NCBI GenBank assembly: GCA_002384055.1
Contig: DGAU01000014.1
Coordinates: forward strand, 124,001 to 188,000
Direction of reading: 5' to 3'
Source: Flavobacteriaceae bacterium UBA4022
Lineage (GTDB): Bacteria > Bacteroidota > Bacteroidia > Flavobacteriales > Flavobacteriaceae
DNA: 64,000 nucleotides
Shown: piece after piece, positions 45,174 through 54,325 of the stretch
How the letters are laid out: each line of letters opens with the position of its first letter
How positions within the stretch are numbered: the first letter of the stretch is position 1
The notes under the pieces: generated by a model
The model's database searches: none
Seen by the model: the letters and a program-made list of their open reading frames with translations, nothing else
Told to the model about the DNA's origin: nothing
Position numbers and translations under genes: made by a program

Positions 45174-46344
45174 TGCCTACAGTTTTTAAAATAGTTACCG
45201 CTTGTTGGTCTTTTACACTGCGGGCACCTTCTTCGATAATGGTGTCTCCTGCATTGATGCCGGTCAGAATCTCGACATCATCGCCTTGCGTTTTACCCGT
45301 GGAGACAATGCGGCGTTCTGCAATAGTGAGTGCGCGGTCTTGGTCCATTTTGGCGACATAAACATATTGCTGTCCTTCGGCATTTTCGGATAAAATACCT
45401 TGAGGGATCAATAAGGCCTCTGGGCTAGAGTAGTCGTTTATTTTGATCTGTGCCGTAAGGTTGGGTTTGATTTGCTGGCCGGCATTGGGCAGATCGATCT
45501 CTATTTTGAAAGTACGGTTGTCGGGTTTGATGTAGCGACTTACCTCACGAATGACGGTCCGAAATTCTTTGTCCAGTATCGGGAAATATACCGTGACTTT
45601 TTTGCCAATAGTGACTTCCTTGAGGTAGCTTTCAGGGACTTCGGCCTGGAGATACATATGGTCTAGGTTGACCAATCGAAACACGCCATTCATGCCGGCA
45701 GAAACCACCGTGCCCGCTTCGGCAAATACGGCATCAATGGTTCCAGAGAAGGGCGCTTTAATCTGGGTCTTGGCCAGCTGAGCTTCGACCTGGGCCACAA
45801 GATTTTGTTGTGATTCGTATTGGGCTTTGGCCTGCAAGAACTGCATTTCACTGCCAATTTTTTCGGACCACAATCGTTCTTGTCGATCAAAAGTGGTTTG
45901 GGCCAGACGTGCCTGTACTTTGAGCTGGGCCAATTGCTGGGCCAAGCCATTGTCATCGATGGTTGCCAAAACATCACCCTTGGTGACGGCATCACCGACA
46001 CCGACATGAAGCGTTTTGAGTAGTCCTGGGAATTCAGGATAAAGCACCACATTTTGTTTGGTGGCGACATCGCCCTGAACTTCTAAGTAATGTTCAAAAT
46101 TTTGTGGAACAACGGTAAAGGCCGTTACCAAAGAAAATTTTTCGTTGTTGTCAATCATGCGTATCGCATCATCAACTTCTTGCAATGCAGTGTTTACCGC
46201 TTGTTGTTGGTGCACAACTTCGGCCCGTTTGGCGCGAAGCCCTTCGAGATCTTGATCATTTTTGAGGTCTTGGGTCGACTTTTCCTTTTCAGAACAGGCC
46301 GAAAAGATCAGGAGCAAAGAAAGGATGTAGGTAAAACGTTTCAT
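45166..46344 (-). CDS. RND efflux periplasmic adaptor, lipoprotein type
   Basis: A 392-residue membrane fusion protein starting MKRFTYILSLLLIFSACSEKE, with the lipidation Cys near residue 17. It has an alpha-helical hairpin (about 40-80 and 130-200), a lipoyl-like domain split around it (GDVLATIDDNGL near 125 and IKAPFSGTIDAV near 215), and beta-barrel and membrane-proximal domains to the end. An in-frame start at 46533 inside tolC would bury the lipoprotein signal, so 46344 is used. It joins the RND pump to the TolC channel. Confidence 0.93.
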   Translation of the reverse strand: MKRFTYILSLLLIFSACSEKEKSTQDLKNDQDLEGLRAKRAEVVHQQQAVNTALQEVDDAIRMIDNNEKFSLVTAFTVVPQNFEHYLEVQGDVATKQNVVLYPEFPGLLKTLHVGVGDAVTKGDVLATIDDNGLAQQLAQLKVQARLAQTTFDRQERLWSEKIGSEMQFLQAKAQYESQQNLVAQVEAQLAKTQIKAPFSGTIDAVFAEAGTVVSAGMNGVFRLVNLDHMYLQAEVPESYLKEVTIGKKVTVYFPILDKEFRTVIREVSRYIKPDNRTFKIEIDLPNAGQQIKPNLTAQIKINDYSSPEALLIPQGILSENAEGQQYVYVAKMDQDRALTIAERRIVSTGKTQGDDVEILTGINAGDTIIEEGARSVKDQQAVTILKTVGNE

Positions 46345-46354
46345 AGACAAAGGA

Positions 46355-47707
46355 TTATTTTTTGTTTGATAGGGTCTTGGATAAAAAGGTGTCGCGCAGT
46401 GTTTTGGCATTGACCAGGGCCAAAAGCGACTGGTAATAAGCCTGCTGTGCCTGATACAATTGAGCGTTTGCCTGATGCTGTTCGAAACTACTGGCCAAAC
46501 CTTCATTGAATTTGATCTGATTTTTTTGCGCAATACGTTCTGCTAATACAAGGCTTTTTTCGGCGTTTTTGAAAGTATCTTGATTCAAGGCATAGGCGCT
46601 TTCAGCGGCATTAAATGCCATAATAATAGACTGCTTTGATTGGATGAAATCAGTCTGTGCTTGTTCATAGGCGATTTTGGCTTGCAGGCTTCTTGCGCCG
46701 CGCAGCCCACTGCTAAACAAGGGAAGTTTAATGCGCAAGCCCAACATTGAGGATTGGAACCAAGGCTCAGAGGCCTCGGTAAAAGAAAAGTCGCTGCGGA
46801 AGGCTTGCGTACTGTAATTCATAAAGGCCGAGACCGAAGGCAAAGCTCGGCTGCGCTCCAGGAGCCATTCCAATTGACGTTGGGTGGTAAAGTTTTCGGC
46901 AATTTTATAATCGATGTATTGTTCCAATTCAAATTGCGGCAAGGATTGGCTTTGTGCTTCAGCGCTCAGAACGATGGCCTCTAGAGGGTCTGTAAGGGTG
47001 AGCGAAGCATCCAAGGCCAGCCCTAATGAGGCCTTAAGCATATCGCGCGCAATACGCTGACTCCGCGAGGCATTTTTGCGGTAACTATCTACCTCCAACA
47101 AGGTGATTTCGAGTTGTTCGAGTTGTTCTTGCTCTGCCATTCCATTGGCATAAACAATCTTAAGTTCGTTTAAGGCGGCTTCTAAGGTCGCTTGGTTATT
47201 TTCAAAAACAGCGACTAGGGCATCCATAGTCAGTACGCTGACGTAGGCATTGACCACACTTTTTTCCACCTCGGTTTGCGTCTTTTCTAAGGCGTTTTTT
47301 GAGAAGTCCAAAAAGGTTTTTGCCGCTTTCAACCCTACTAAATAACTACCGTCAAAAATCAACTGATCCAGTGTGGCTTGAGCCGTTGCATTTTGTTCTG
47401 TGCCAAAAACAACGGGGGTATAGGTGCCGGGAGCGCCGCCAGTAATTTCTCCTGGGATGAGGGTTACGGGTTGCTTGAGGTTGTTGTTGTAGTTGATTGA
47501 CCCATTAATTTGGGGCAATCCTGTCGCGGTAGTTTCCCATTTTTTCTTGATGGCAATAGCAATATCGCGTCGGGCATTCAGTGCGGCGTAGCTGCTGTCT
47601 TTGGCAAAAGAAACGGCTTGATCCAGGCTGAATTCATAAGATTGGGCATGGCCATTGGTCGTGCCTACAAAAAGTAAAAACAGAATTATGATGATGATTT
47701 TGTTCAT
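46355..47707 (-). CDS. TolC family outer membrane efflux protein
   Basis: A 450-residue outer-membrane channel. It has a signal peptide (ending near NGHAQ) and two structural repeats of long coiled-coil helices with Ala- and Gln-rich stretches, such as LEKTQTEVEKSVVNAYVSVL near 150 and FIQSKQSIIMAFNAAESAYAL near 370. It completes the tripartite pump with the adaptor and RND genes. Its ATG overlaps the tetR stop by 4 bp, giving a single coupled operon. Confidence 0.93.
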   Translation of the reverse strand: MNKIIIIILFLLFVGTTNGHAQSYEFSLDQAVSFAKDSSYAALNARRDIAIAIKKKWETTATGLPQINGSINYNNNLKQPVTLIPGEITGGAPGTYTPVVFGTEQNATAQATLDQLIFDGSYLVGLKAAKTFLDFSKNALEKTQTEVEKSVVNAYVSVLTMDALVAVFENNQATLEAALNELKIVYANGMAEQEQLEQLEITLLEVDSYRKNASRSQRIARDMLKASLGLALDASLTLTDPLEAIVLSAEAQSQSLPQFELEQYIDYKIAENFTTQRQLEWLLERSRALPSVSAFMNYSTQAFRSDFSFTEASEPWFQSSMLGLRIKLPLFSSGLRGARSLQAKIAYEQAQTDFIQSKQSIIMAFNAAESAYALNQDTFKNAEKSLVLAERIAQKNQIKFNEGLASSFEQHQANAQLYQAQQAYYQSLLALVNAKTLRDTFLSKTLSNKK

Positions 47708-48309
47708 GGCGTGTTTTCGTGCATCAATTGTTTTAAGCGATCTAGACCTTTTTGGGTCACAATACCACGCAAGTGGTAGGCCAAAAAGGACTCAACCAAA
47801 TGGGTTTTGGGGAAGTCTGTAAGCGGAAAAATGCGGTCGTCTACAATGCCCGTCATGCCGACAAAGTAGATGCGGGCAACAAAATCTATATTGAGGTCAT
47901 CTCGGTAGAGTCCAAGCTCCATGCCGCGACGGACATTTTGGACCGTAATGCTGTTGAGTCGCTCAAATTTTTTGACTTGAAATTTTTCGAATAGTTCAGG
48001 GTAATATTTTTGCAGTTGAAATTGCGGCGATACGCGTTCGTTTTTGAGTTGAATCGAGACGAATTTTTTGATGGCGTATAGCTCTTCTATAGGATTGAGT
48101 TCTTGAGCGCAAATTTCGTTAATGCCTTTGGACACCTTATCAAAAAGGGAATTAACCACTTCGGAAACCAAACTCGATTTATTATTGTAGCTCGCGTAAA
48201 TGGTTTTTTTGGACATGGACAATTCTCGGGCGATATCATCCATTGTCACGCTTTTGACCCCAAGGGTCAAAAACAGGTCAGTCGCTTTTTGTACAATCTT
48301 ACATTTCAC
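47704..48309 (-). CDS. TetR family transcriptional regulator of the efflux operon
   Basis: A repressor-type protein of about 201 residues. The N-terminal helix-turn-helix is clear: KATDLFLTLGVKSVTMDDIA, then RELSMSKKTIYASYNNKSSLV (about 6-48). A ligand-binding helical domain follows. The start is taken as GTG at 48309. The longer frame begins with a TTG at 48318 that lies inside the -7 box itself, which argues against it. It is first in the operon and an inverted repeat overlaps its promoter, so autoregulation and ligand-controlled pump expression are likely. Confidence 0.9.
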   Translation of the reverse strand: MKCKIVQKATDLFLTLGVKSVTMDDIARELSMSKKTIYASYNNKSSLVSEVVNSLFDKVSKGINEICAQELNPIEELYAIKKFVSIQLKNERVSPQFQLQKYYPELFEKFQVKKFERLNSITVQNVRRGMELGLYRDDLNIDFVARIYFVGMTGIVDDRIFPLTDFPKTHLVESFLAYHLRGIVTQKGLDRLKQLMHENTP

Positions 48310-48315
48310 AGGGCG

Positions 48316-48355
48316 CAAAAGTAATTAGAAAACTTTGAATACAAAAAAAGTTTCC
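48316..48355 (-). promoter_or_regulatory. Promoter and candidate TetR operator of the efflux operon
   Basis: On the minus strand TTG (48342-48344), an 18-nt spacer and TACTTTTG (48316-48323) form a full consensus promoter, ending 6 nt before the GTG start. An inverted repeat, GGAAACTT with GAAAACTT in the opposite orientation (48328-48355, 7 of 8 matching), covers the spacer and -33 region, as expected of an operator. Confidence 0.55.
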
Positions 48356-48370
48356 AAGGTTTCCTTACAA

Positions 48371-48378
48371 TAAGTTTG
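48371..48378 (+). promoter_or_regulatory. -7 promoter box of the polyprenyl synthase gene
   Basis: TAAGTTTG, an exact TAnnTTTG match, about 63 nt upstream of the ATG at 48442. Confidence 0.4.
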
Positions 48379-48441
48379 AAATAGGCCAGGGTTTGGTAGG
48401 AGGTTTTTAGGTTATCACTTATTTTAGCCAAAAATTGACCG

Positions 48442-49416
48442 ATGAAGGAATTGATTTTTTATAAAGCGGCATTGGAGAGCGCTATGGAAAACCATCAGTG
48501 GCCCCATGATCCGCAGCAGCTCTATAGCCCCATTGCCTACATTTTGGGTATCGGGGGGAAACGCTTACGTCCTGTTTTGACGCTCATGACCTGCGATTGT
48601 TTTGGAGGGGCGCATCAAGACGCTATGCCTGCGGCCTTGGCGGTAGAGCTTTTTCATAATTTTTCATTGATTCATGATGACATCATGGACCAAGCGCCTT
48701 TGCGCCGGGGCCAGATGACCGTGCATCATAAATGGGATCTTAATACCGGAATTCTTTCTGGAGATGCGCTATTGATTTTGGCTTATCAGCATTTTGAAGC
48801 CTATGCGCCTGATGTGTTCATGGACTTGGCTAGGCTATTCAGTAAAACGGCTTTGGAGGTTTGTGAAGGCCAACAGTACGATATGGATTTTGAGACCAGG
48901 GCTGAGGTGGCTTTAGATCAATATCTAAAGATGATCGAATACAAAACAGCCGTCTTGGTTGGCGCGGCCATGAAGATGGGGGCTATTGTCGCGGGAGCTT
49001 CTGACCAAGCGCAGCAAAGGATTTATGATTTTGGTCTCTCACTAGGGATGGCCTTTCAACTACAAGATGATTATTTGGATGCTTTTGGGGATCCCGAGCA
49101 CTTTGGCAAACAGGCCGGCGGGGACATCCTTAGCGGAAAGAAAACGTATCTTTATTTGGCGGCGTTTTCCGCGGCATCTGCCGATCAACGAACTGAATTG
49201 CTCGATCTTTTTCAAAATAAAACCTTGGCTAATGATACAAAAATTAGTCGGGTTCTTGACTTATTTGAGGCCACAGGAGCCCCTATTCAGGCCCAAAGAG
49301 CGATCAAACATTATACCCATGAGGCTTTTCAGCAACTCGACGCCATTGAGATGGCCCCGACCTACAAGGAGCAACTGCGCGTTTTTGGGACTGCACTGAT
49401 GGATCGCACGGTTTAA
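48442..49416 (+). CDS. Polyprenyl diphosphate synthase family protein
   Basis: A 324-residue trans-prenyltransferase. It carries the first Asp-rich motif LIHDDIMDQAPLRRGQ near residue 76, the second QLQDDYLDAFGD near 212, and a GGKRLRPVL block near 38. Such enzymes extend allylic diphosphates with IPP to make geranylgeranyl, octaprenyl or longer chains for menaquinone, carotenoids or other lipids. The chain length is not determined here; the residues before the first DDxxD (LFHNFS) are not bulky enough to call a short-chain enzyme with confidence. Confidence 0.92.
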   Translation: MKELIFYKAALESAMENHQWPHDPQQLYSPIAYILGIGGKRLRPVLTLMTCDCFGGAHQDAMPAALAVELFHNFSLIHDDIMDQAPLRRGQMTVHHKWDLNTGILSGDALLILAYQHFEAYAPDVFMDLARLFSKTALEVCEGQQYDMDFETRAEVALDQYLKMIEYKTAVLVGAAMKMGAIVAGASDQAQQRIYDFGLSLGMAFQLQDDYLDAFGDPEHFGKQAGGDILSGKKTYLYLAAFSAASADQRTELLDLFQNKTLANDTKISRVLDLFEATGAPIQAQRAIKHYTHEAFQQLDAIEMAPTYKEQLRVFGTALMDRTV

Positions 49417-49499
49417 ACCGCTGTAATTCGGACACTTTAATGCATTATTTTGACAAGATAATTATGCAGAATCCCTTCATGTATTTTCTTGATTTGTTG

Positions 49500-49507
49500 T
49501 ATTTTTG
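49500..49507 (+). promoter_or_regulatory. -7 promoter box of sucA
   Basis: TATTTTTG, an exact TAnnTTTG match in the 128-bp gap before sucA, 37 nt upstream of its ATG. Confidence 0.45.
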
Positions 49508-49544
49508 TGATGTTAAATTATAACAACAGCAGGATTTCCAAACT

Positions 49545-52292
49545 ATGGATCGATTTTCATTTCTCAACGCGGTTCACCCATCATTCATAGCCGAGCTTTA
49601 TGACAAATACCTGCAATCCCCTGATCATATTGAGCCGAGCTGGCGTGCTTTTTTTCAAGGCTTCGATTTTGCCCTAGAACATGGTTCGCTCGAAGCATTG
49701 GGCATTGAAGGCGATTCAGGCCTGAACCCTCAAGTTTTAAAAGAATTTAGCGTTATTAAACTCATTGATGCTTATCGTTCGCGCGGGCATTTATTTACCA
49801 AGACAAATCCTGTGCGCGAGCGCCGCAAGTATCTGCCAACGCTAGCACTCGAACATTTTGGCCTTTCTGCCGAAGATTTGAACACAGAATTTGAAGCGGG
49901 CTCTATCCTTGGCTTAGGCAAAGTCACCCTCGGCAGCATTTGTCACCATTTGGATCAAATTTATTGCGACGCCATTGGTATCGAATACATGTATATCCGA
50001 AACCCTGAGGAGATTCAGTGGATTCAAAATTGGCTCAATGTCAATGACAATCATCCAAAATTTTCGCCAGAACAAAAAAAACATATCCTGCACAAGCTTA
50101 ATCAAGCCATTTCTTTTGAGAGTTTTTTGCATTCCAAATACGTGGGGCAAAAACGCTTCTCCATTGAGGGGGTAGACGCCCTAATTCCTGGTTTAGACAC
50201 GTTAATCGAACAAGGCGCAGAAATGGGGGTCGAACAATTTGTGGTGGGGATGGCCCATCGCGGACGATTGAACGTCTTGGCCAATATATTTGGCAAATCA
50301 CCTGAAGCTATTTTTAGCGAATTTGACAGCAAAGAATACGAAGAAGATGACTTGTTTGATGGGGATGTGAAATACCACATGGGCTGGACCAGCTTTCGCG
50401 AAACCAATTCTGGCAAAAAAATCCGCATGGATTTGGCACCCAACCCGTCGCACTTAGAAGCAGTGGACGCTGTAGTCGAAGGGATCGCTAGGGCAAAAAT
50501 TGATCAAGTCCTTGGGGGTGATGACAAAAAAATTCTCCCCATATTGATTCATGGTGATGCAGCGATTGCTGGCCAAGGAGTCGTTTATGAAGTGATTCAG
50601 ATGGCCCAACTCGACGGCTACAAAACCGGAGGGACCATTCATATCGTGGCCAATAACCAAGTCGGGTTCACGACCAATTATCTCGATGGGCGTTCATCGA
50701 TTTATTGTACTGACATCGGAAAAGTGACTTTATCCCCTGTGCTACACGTCAATGCAGATAATGCCGAAGCCGTTTGTCACGCGTTTAAATTTGCCCTAGA
50801 TTTTAGAATGCGTTATGGACGTGATGTCTTTATCGATGTCTTGGGTTACCGTAAATACGGACACAACGAAGGCGACGAACCACGCTTTACCCAACCGACC
50901 TTATATAAGGCGATTGCCAAACAAAAACCCCCTCGCGATCTTTATGCCGCGCAATTGATCCATGAAGGAGTCATTGGCGCCGATCACGTTGTGGCCATAG
51001 AACAGCTATACAAGCAGTCTTTGGAGGACAATCTCATTGCCTCGCGTCAAAAAGACAAAACGGTGATCACCGAAATTTTAGCTGATGATTGGAAGGAATA
51101 TGTTTTGGGAGAGGCCGAAGATATTTTGCGCCCTGCCGACACCAAATTTCCTTTAGAAGTACTGGACAAGCTGGCTGAAGGCATCACCCAATTGCCCAAG
51201 GACCGGGTCTTTATCAAAAAAATAGAGCGGATTATTAAAGACCGCCATAGTCGCTATTTTGAGACCAACAATTTGGATTGGGCTATGGGCGAATTATTGG
51301 CCTATGCAAGCTTGATGGCCGAGGGATTTAATGTCCGAATCTCAGGTCAAGATGTCGAGCGCGGCACTTTCTCTCATCGTCATGCGATTACTAAAACCGA
51401 AGATGACGCTGAGGAAATTAATTTACACAATAGATTAGGGCTCGAAGGTAAAATGTCCATATACAATTCCTTATTGTCCGAATATGCTGTCGTGGGATTT
51501 GACTATGGCTATGCCATGGCAGCCCCAAAGACCTTAACCATATGGGAGGCTCAGTTTGGTGACTTTTCAAACGGGGCGCAAATCATGTTGGATCAATATA
51601 TTTCTGCGGCTGAAAGCAAGTGGAAAATTCAAAATGGACTCGTGATGCTTTTGCCTCATGGCTATGAAGGCCAGGGCTCCGAACACTCAAGCGCCCGAAT
51701 GGAGCGCTATCTGCAGTTATGTTCCCGACACAATATGATTGTGGCCGATGTGACCACACCAGCGAATCTTTTCCATCTGTTACGCCGACAACTCAAATGG
51801 AATTTTAGAAAACCATTGATTGTATTTACGCCCAAAAGTTTACTGCGTCACCCTCTGGTGGTTTCGTCCAAAGAAGAATTAGCCCATGGTCAATTTATGC
51901 CCGTAATGGATGATGGTCAGGTCGATAAATCGAAGGTGACTTCTGTTGTTTTTTGCACCGGAAAATTTTATTACGATTTACTCGAGCGTCGCAGCGAAAA
52001 TGGGCGCAACGATGTGGCCCTTGTGCGCCTGGAGCAATTGTTCCCATTACCCCAGAAAGAAATTAACGAAGTCATTGCACAATACCCTAAGGCTACAGAA
52101 TATGTCTGGGCCCAAGAAGAGCCTGCGAACATGGGCGCATGGGGCTTTATGCTGATGAATTTCACTCAAGTGAGTCTGCGTTTGGCCTCACGAAAAGTGC
52201 ACAGTTCGCCAGCAGCAGGAAGCAGCGCACGCTCCAAGGCGCGCCACAAAAAAGTGTTAGACAGTGTGTTTGATGGACCAACCGCACCCTAA
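49545..52292 (+). CDS. sucA: 2-oxoglutarate dehydrogenase E1 component
   Basis: The thiamine-dependent E1 decarboxylates 2-oxoglutarate in the TCA cycle. It has 915 residues. The N-terminal segment that docks to E2 (HPSFIAELYDKYLQSPDHIEPSWRAFF type) is at about 10-40. Active-site blocks include GMAHRGRLNVLANIFGKS near 235, HGDAAIAGQGVVYE near 335, NNQVGFTT near 370 and RHAITKTED near 620. The C-terminal transketolase-like half is complete. It is followed after 12 bp by odhB/sucB, forming a two-gene operon; no E3 is in this window. Confidence 0.97.
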   Translation: MDRFSFLNAVHPSFIAELYDKYLQSPDHIEPSWRAFFQGFDFALEHGSLEALGIEGDSGLNPQVLKEFSVIKLIDAYRSRGHLFTKTNPVRERRKYLPTLALEHFGLSAEDLNTEFEAGSILGLGKVTLGSICHHLDQIYCDAIGIEYMYIRNPEEIQWIQNWLNVNDNHPKFSPEQKKHILHKLNQAISFESFLHSKYVGQKRFSIEGVDALIPGLDTLIEQGAEMGVEQFVVGMAHRGRLNVLANIFGKSPEAIFSEFDSKEYEEDDLFDGDVKYHMGWTSFRETNSGKKIRMDLAPNPSHLEAVDAVVEGIARAKIDQVLGGDDKKILPILIHGDAAIAGQGVVYEVIQMAQLDGYKTGGTIHIVANNQVGFTTNYLDGRSSIYCTDIGKVTLSPVLHVNADNAEAVCHAFKFALDFRMRYGRDVFIDVLGYRKYGHNEGDEPRFTQPTLYKAIAKQKPPRDLYAAQLIHEGVIGADHVVAIEQLYKQSLEDNLIASRQKDKTVITEILADDWKEYVLGEAEDILRPADTKFPLEVLDKLAEGITQLPKDRVFIKKIERIIKDRHSRYFETNNLDWAMGELLAYASLMAEGFNVRISGQDVERGTFSHRHAITKTEDDAEEINLHNRLGLEGKMSIYNSLLSEYAVVGFDYGYAMAAPKTLTIWEAQFGDFSNGAQIMLDQYISAAESKWKIQNGLVMLLPHGYEGQGSEHSSARMERYLQLCSRHNMIVADVTTPANLFHLLRRQLKWNFRKPLIVFTPKSLLRHPLVVSSKEELAHGQFMPVMDDGQVDKSKVTSVVFCTGKFYYDLLERRSENGRNDVALVRLEQLFPLPQKEINEVIAQYPKATEYVWAQEEPANMGAWGFMLMNFTQVSLRLASRKVHSSPAAGSSARSKARHKKVLDSVFDGPTAP

Positions 52293-52304
52293 GAATATAG
52301 AGTT

Positions 52305-53504
52305 ATGCTAGAAATGAAAGTACCCTCACCCGGGGAATCGATTACCGAAGTAGAAATAGCCCAGTGGCTCGTCGCTGATGGCGATTATGTCGAAAAGGAT
52401 CAAGCTATTGCCGAAGTCGATAGCGACAAGGCAACCCTAGAACTACCGGCTGAAGCCAGCGGGATCATTAGCTTCAAAGCTGAAGAAGGTGATGCGGTTG
52501 CTGTGGGGCAGGTGGTCTGCCTCATTGATACAGATGCCCCGCGGCCCGATGGAACTGCTACTCAAGAAGCTAAAGCGGCGCCAATAGCTGCTGCTGCGCC
52601 AAGACCAACAACCTCTGCGCCATCTTATGCTGCTGGAACGCCTTCTCCTGCGGCCAAAAAAATGATGGATGAGCGAGGATTGACCAGTACTGACGTCCAA
52701 GGCACCGGACGCGGTGGTCGTATTCTCAAAGAAGATGTGGTCAAAGGACCGCCATCTATGGGAAGTGCTCAAGACCAAGACCGTGGATCATCACGACAAA
52801 AATTATCTATGCTGCGGCGTAAAGTTGCGGAAAGACTCGTGGCAGCTAAGAACCAAACAGCGATGCTGACTACGTTCAACGAAGTGGATATGAGTGCTAT
52901 TTTTGCCTTGCGTTCGGCGCACAAAGACAGCTTTAAGGCCAAGCATGAAGTAGGTCTAGGGTTTATGTCTTTTTTCACTTTGGCGGTAGTCCGTGCGTTA
53001 GAGCTTTATCCTGATGTTAATTCTATGATCGATGGTGATTATAAAATCACTTACGATTACAAAGATATTTCGGTTGCGGTATCTGGCCCTAAGGGGCTTA
53101 TGGTACCCGTAATTCGGCATGCAGAAAACCTCACATTTAGAGGGGTTGAATCAGAGATTAAGCGTCTGGCCATAAGAGCCCGTGATGGACAGATCACGGT
53201 AGACGAGATGACCGGCGGAACTTTTACTATTTCTAATGGAGGGGTCTTTGGCAGTATGTTATCGACACCGATCATCAACCCTCCGCAATCGGGGATTCTC
53301 GGTATGCACAACATTGTGGAGCGCCCGGTAGTCAAAAACGGAGAAATCGTTGTGGCCCCGATCATGTATGTGGCATTGAGTTATGACCACCGCATTATAG
53401 ATGGACGCGAATCCGTGGGCTTCCTGGTAGCGGTAAAAGAAGCATTAGAAAACCCTGTCGACTTATTGATGGACGGAGACATCAACAAGGCTTTGGAATT
53501 ATAA
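52305..53504 (+). CDS. sucB: Dihydrolipoyllysine-residue succinyltransferase (E2 of 2-oxoglutarate dehydrogenase)
   Basis: E2 core of the complex (also called OdhB). In its 399 residues there is one lipoyl domain (about 1-77) with the lipoyl-Lys in EVDSDKATLE near 43. An Ala/Pro-rich linker follows, then a peripheral subunit-binding domain near 110-145 (PSPAAKKMMDERGL, GTGRGGRILKEDV). The catalytic domain has SYDHRIIDGRESVGF near 370, carrying the catalytic His and Asp. It transfers succinyl groups to CoA and is encoded directly after sucA. Confidence 0.97.
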   Translation: MLEMKVPSPGESITEVEIAQWLVADGDYVEKDQAIAEVDSDKATLELPAEASGIISFKAEEGDAVAVGQVVCLIDTDAPRPDGTATQEAKAAPIAAAAPRPTTSAPSYAAGTPSPAAKKMMDERGLTSTDVQGTGRGGRILKEDVVKGPPSMGSAQDQDRGSSRQKLSMLRRKVAERLVAAKNQTAMLTTFNEVDMSAIFALRSAHKDSFKAKHEVGLGFMSFFTLAVVRALELYPDVNSMIDGDYKITYDYKDISVAVSGPKGLMVPVIRHAENLTFRGVESEIKRLAIRARDGQITVDEMTGGTFTISNGGVFGSMLSTPIINPPQSGILGMHNIVERPVVKNGEIVVAPIMYVALSYDHRIIDGRESVGFLVAVKEALENPVDLLMDGDINKALEL

Positions 53505-53563
53505 TTTTTGAGGCTCCTCTAAGACCTTATAGAGGTTGACGCTGAGCAAATTTATATAAATGT

Positions 53564-54325
53564 ATGCTCACCGACACGCACACCCATTTATACAGTGAGG
53601 CTTTTGACCAGGATCGAGACCAGGTTATGTCTCGGGCATTGGCCCAAGGCGTGGATCGGTTTTTTATCCCGGCCATCGATTCCCAGACCACGCAAGCCAT
53701 GTACGAATTGGAGCGGACCTACCCCAGTCACGTTTCGTTAATGATGGGCCTGCACCCAACATCTGTTAAGGATGATTTTGAAGCAGAATTGGCCCATGTG
53801 GCAGCGGAATTAGCCTCGCGCTCCTTTTGCGCTGTGGGAGAAATTGGCATTGATTTGTATTGGGACAAAAGCACATTGGCCTACCAGCAAGAGGCTTTTC
53901 GCCGTCAGATTCAATGGGCAAAAGACTATAATTTGCCGATAGTGATCCATTGCCGTGATGCTTTTGACGAAATATTTGCGATCTTAGAGACCGAATCAGG
54001 GCCTGAATTGCGCGGCATTTTCCATTGTTTTACCGGAACCATAGCGCAGGCAAAGAGAGCGATAGAATACAATATGCTTTTAGGTATCGGTGGTGTGGTG
54101 ACCTTCAAAAATGGTAAAATTGATCAGTTTTTGAACGAAATTCCGCTGTCACAGATTGTTTTGGAAACGGACAGCCCGTATTTGGCCCCTGCGCCCCATC
54201 GAGGCAAACGCAACGAAAGCAGTTACCTTGCCTTGATCGCACAGCGCGTGGCCGAAGTTTACGGTTGTCCTGTGGAAGAGATTGCCGCGGCTACTTCGCG
54301 TAATGCAAAAAACCTATTTGAATGA
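53564..54325 (+). CDS. TatD family hydrolase
   Basis: A 253-residue TIM-barrel metal-dependent hydrolase, related to TatD/YcfH deoxyribonucleases. Metal ligands are visible in order: DTHTHLY at the N-terminus, GEIGIDLYWD near 92, IHCRDAF near 128, FHCFTG near 153, and ETDSPYLAP near 203. Characterised members have 3'-5' exonuclease or D-aminoacyl-tRNA deacylase activity. The stop overlaps the asparaginase start by 4 bp (ATGA), so the two are coupled. Confidence 0.92.
   Translation: MLTDTHTHLYSEAFDQDRDQVMSRALAQGVDRFFIPAIDSQTTQAMYELERTYPSHVSLMMGLHPTSVKDDFEAELAHVAAELASRSFCAVGEIGIDLYWDKSTLAYQQEAFRRQIQWAKDYNLPIVIHCRDAFDEIFAILETESGPELRGIFHCFTGTIAQAKRAIEYNMLLGIGGVVTFKNGKIDQFLNEIPLSQIVLETDSPYLAPAPHRGKRNESSYLALIAQRVAEVYGCPVEEIAAATSRNAKNLFE

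Noticed and set aside
46345..46533. N-terminal extension of the efflux adaptor to 46533
   Set aside because: It would lie inside tolC and place 63 unrelated residues before an intact lipoprotein signal.
53505..53563. Short inverted repeat CCTCTA/TAGAGG between sucB and the TatD gene
   Set aside because: Only 6 bp of stem and no T-run; too weak to call a terminator.
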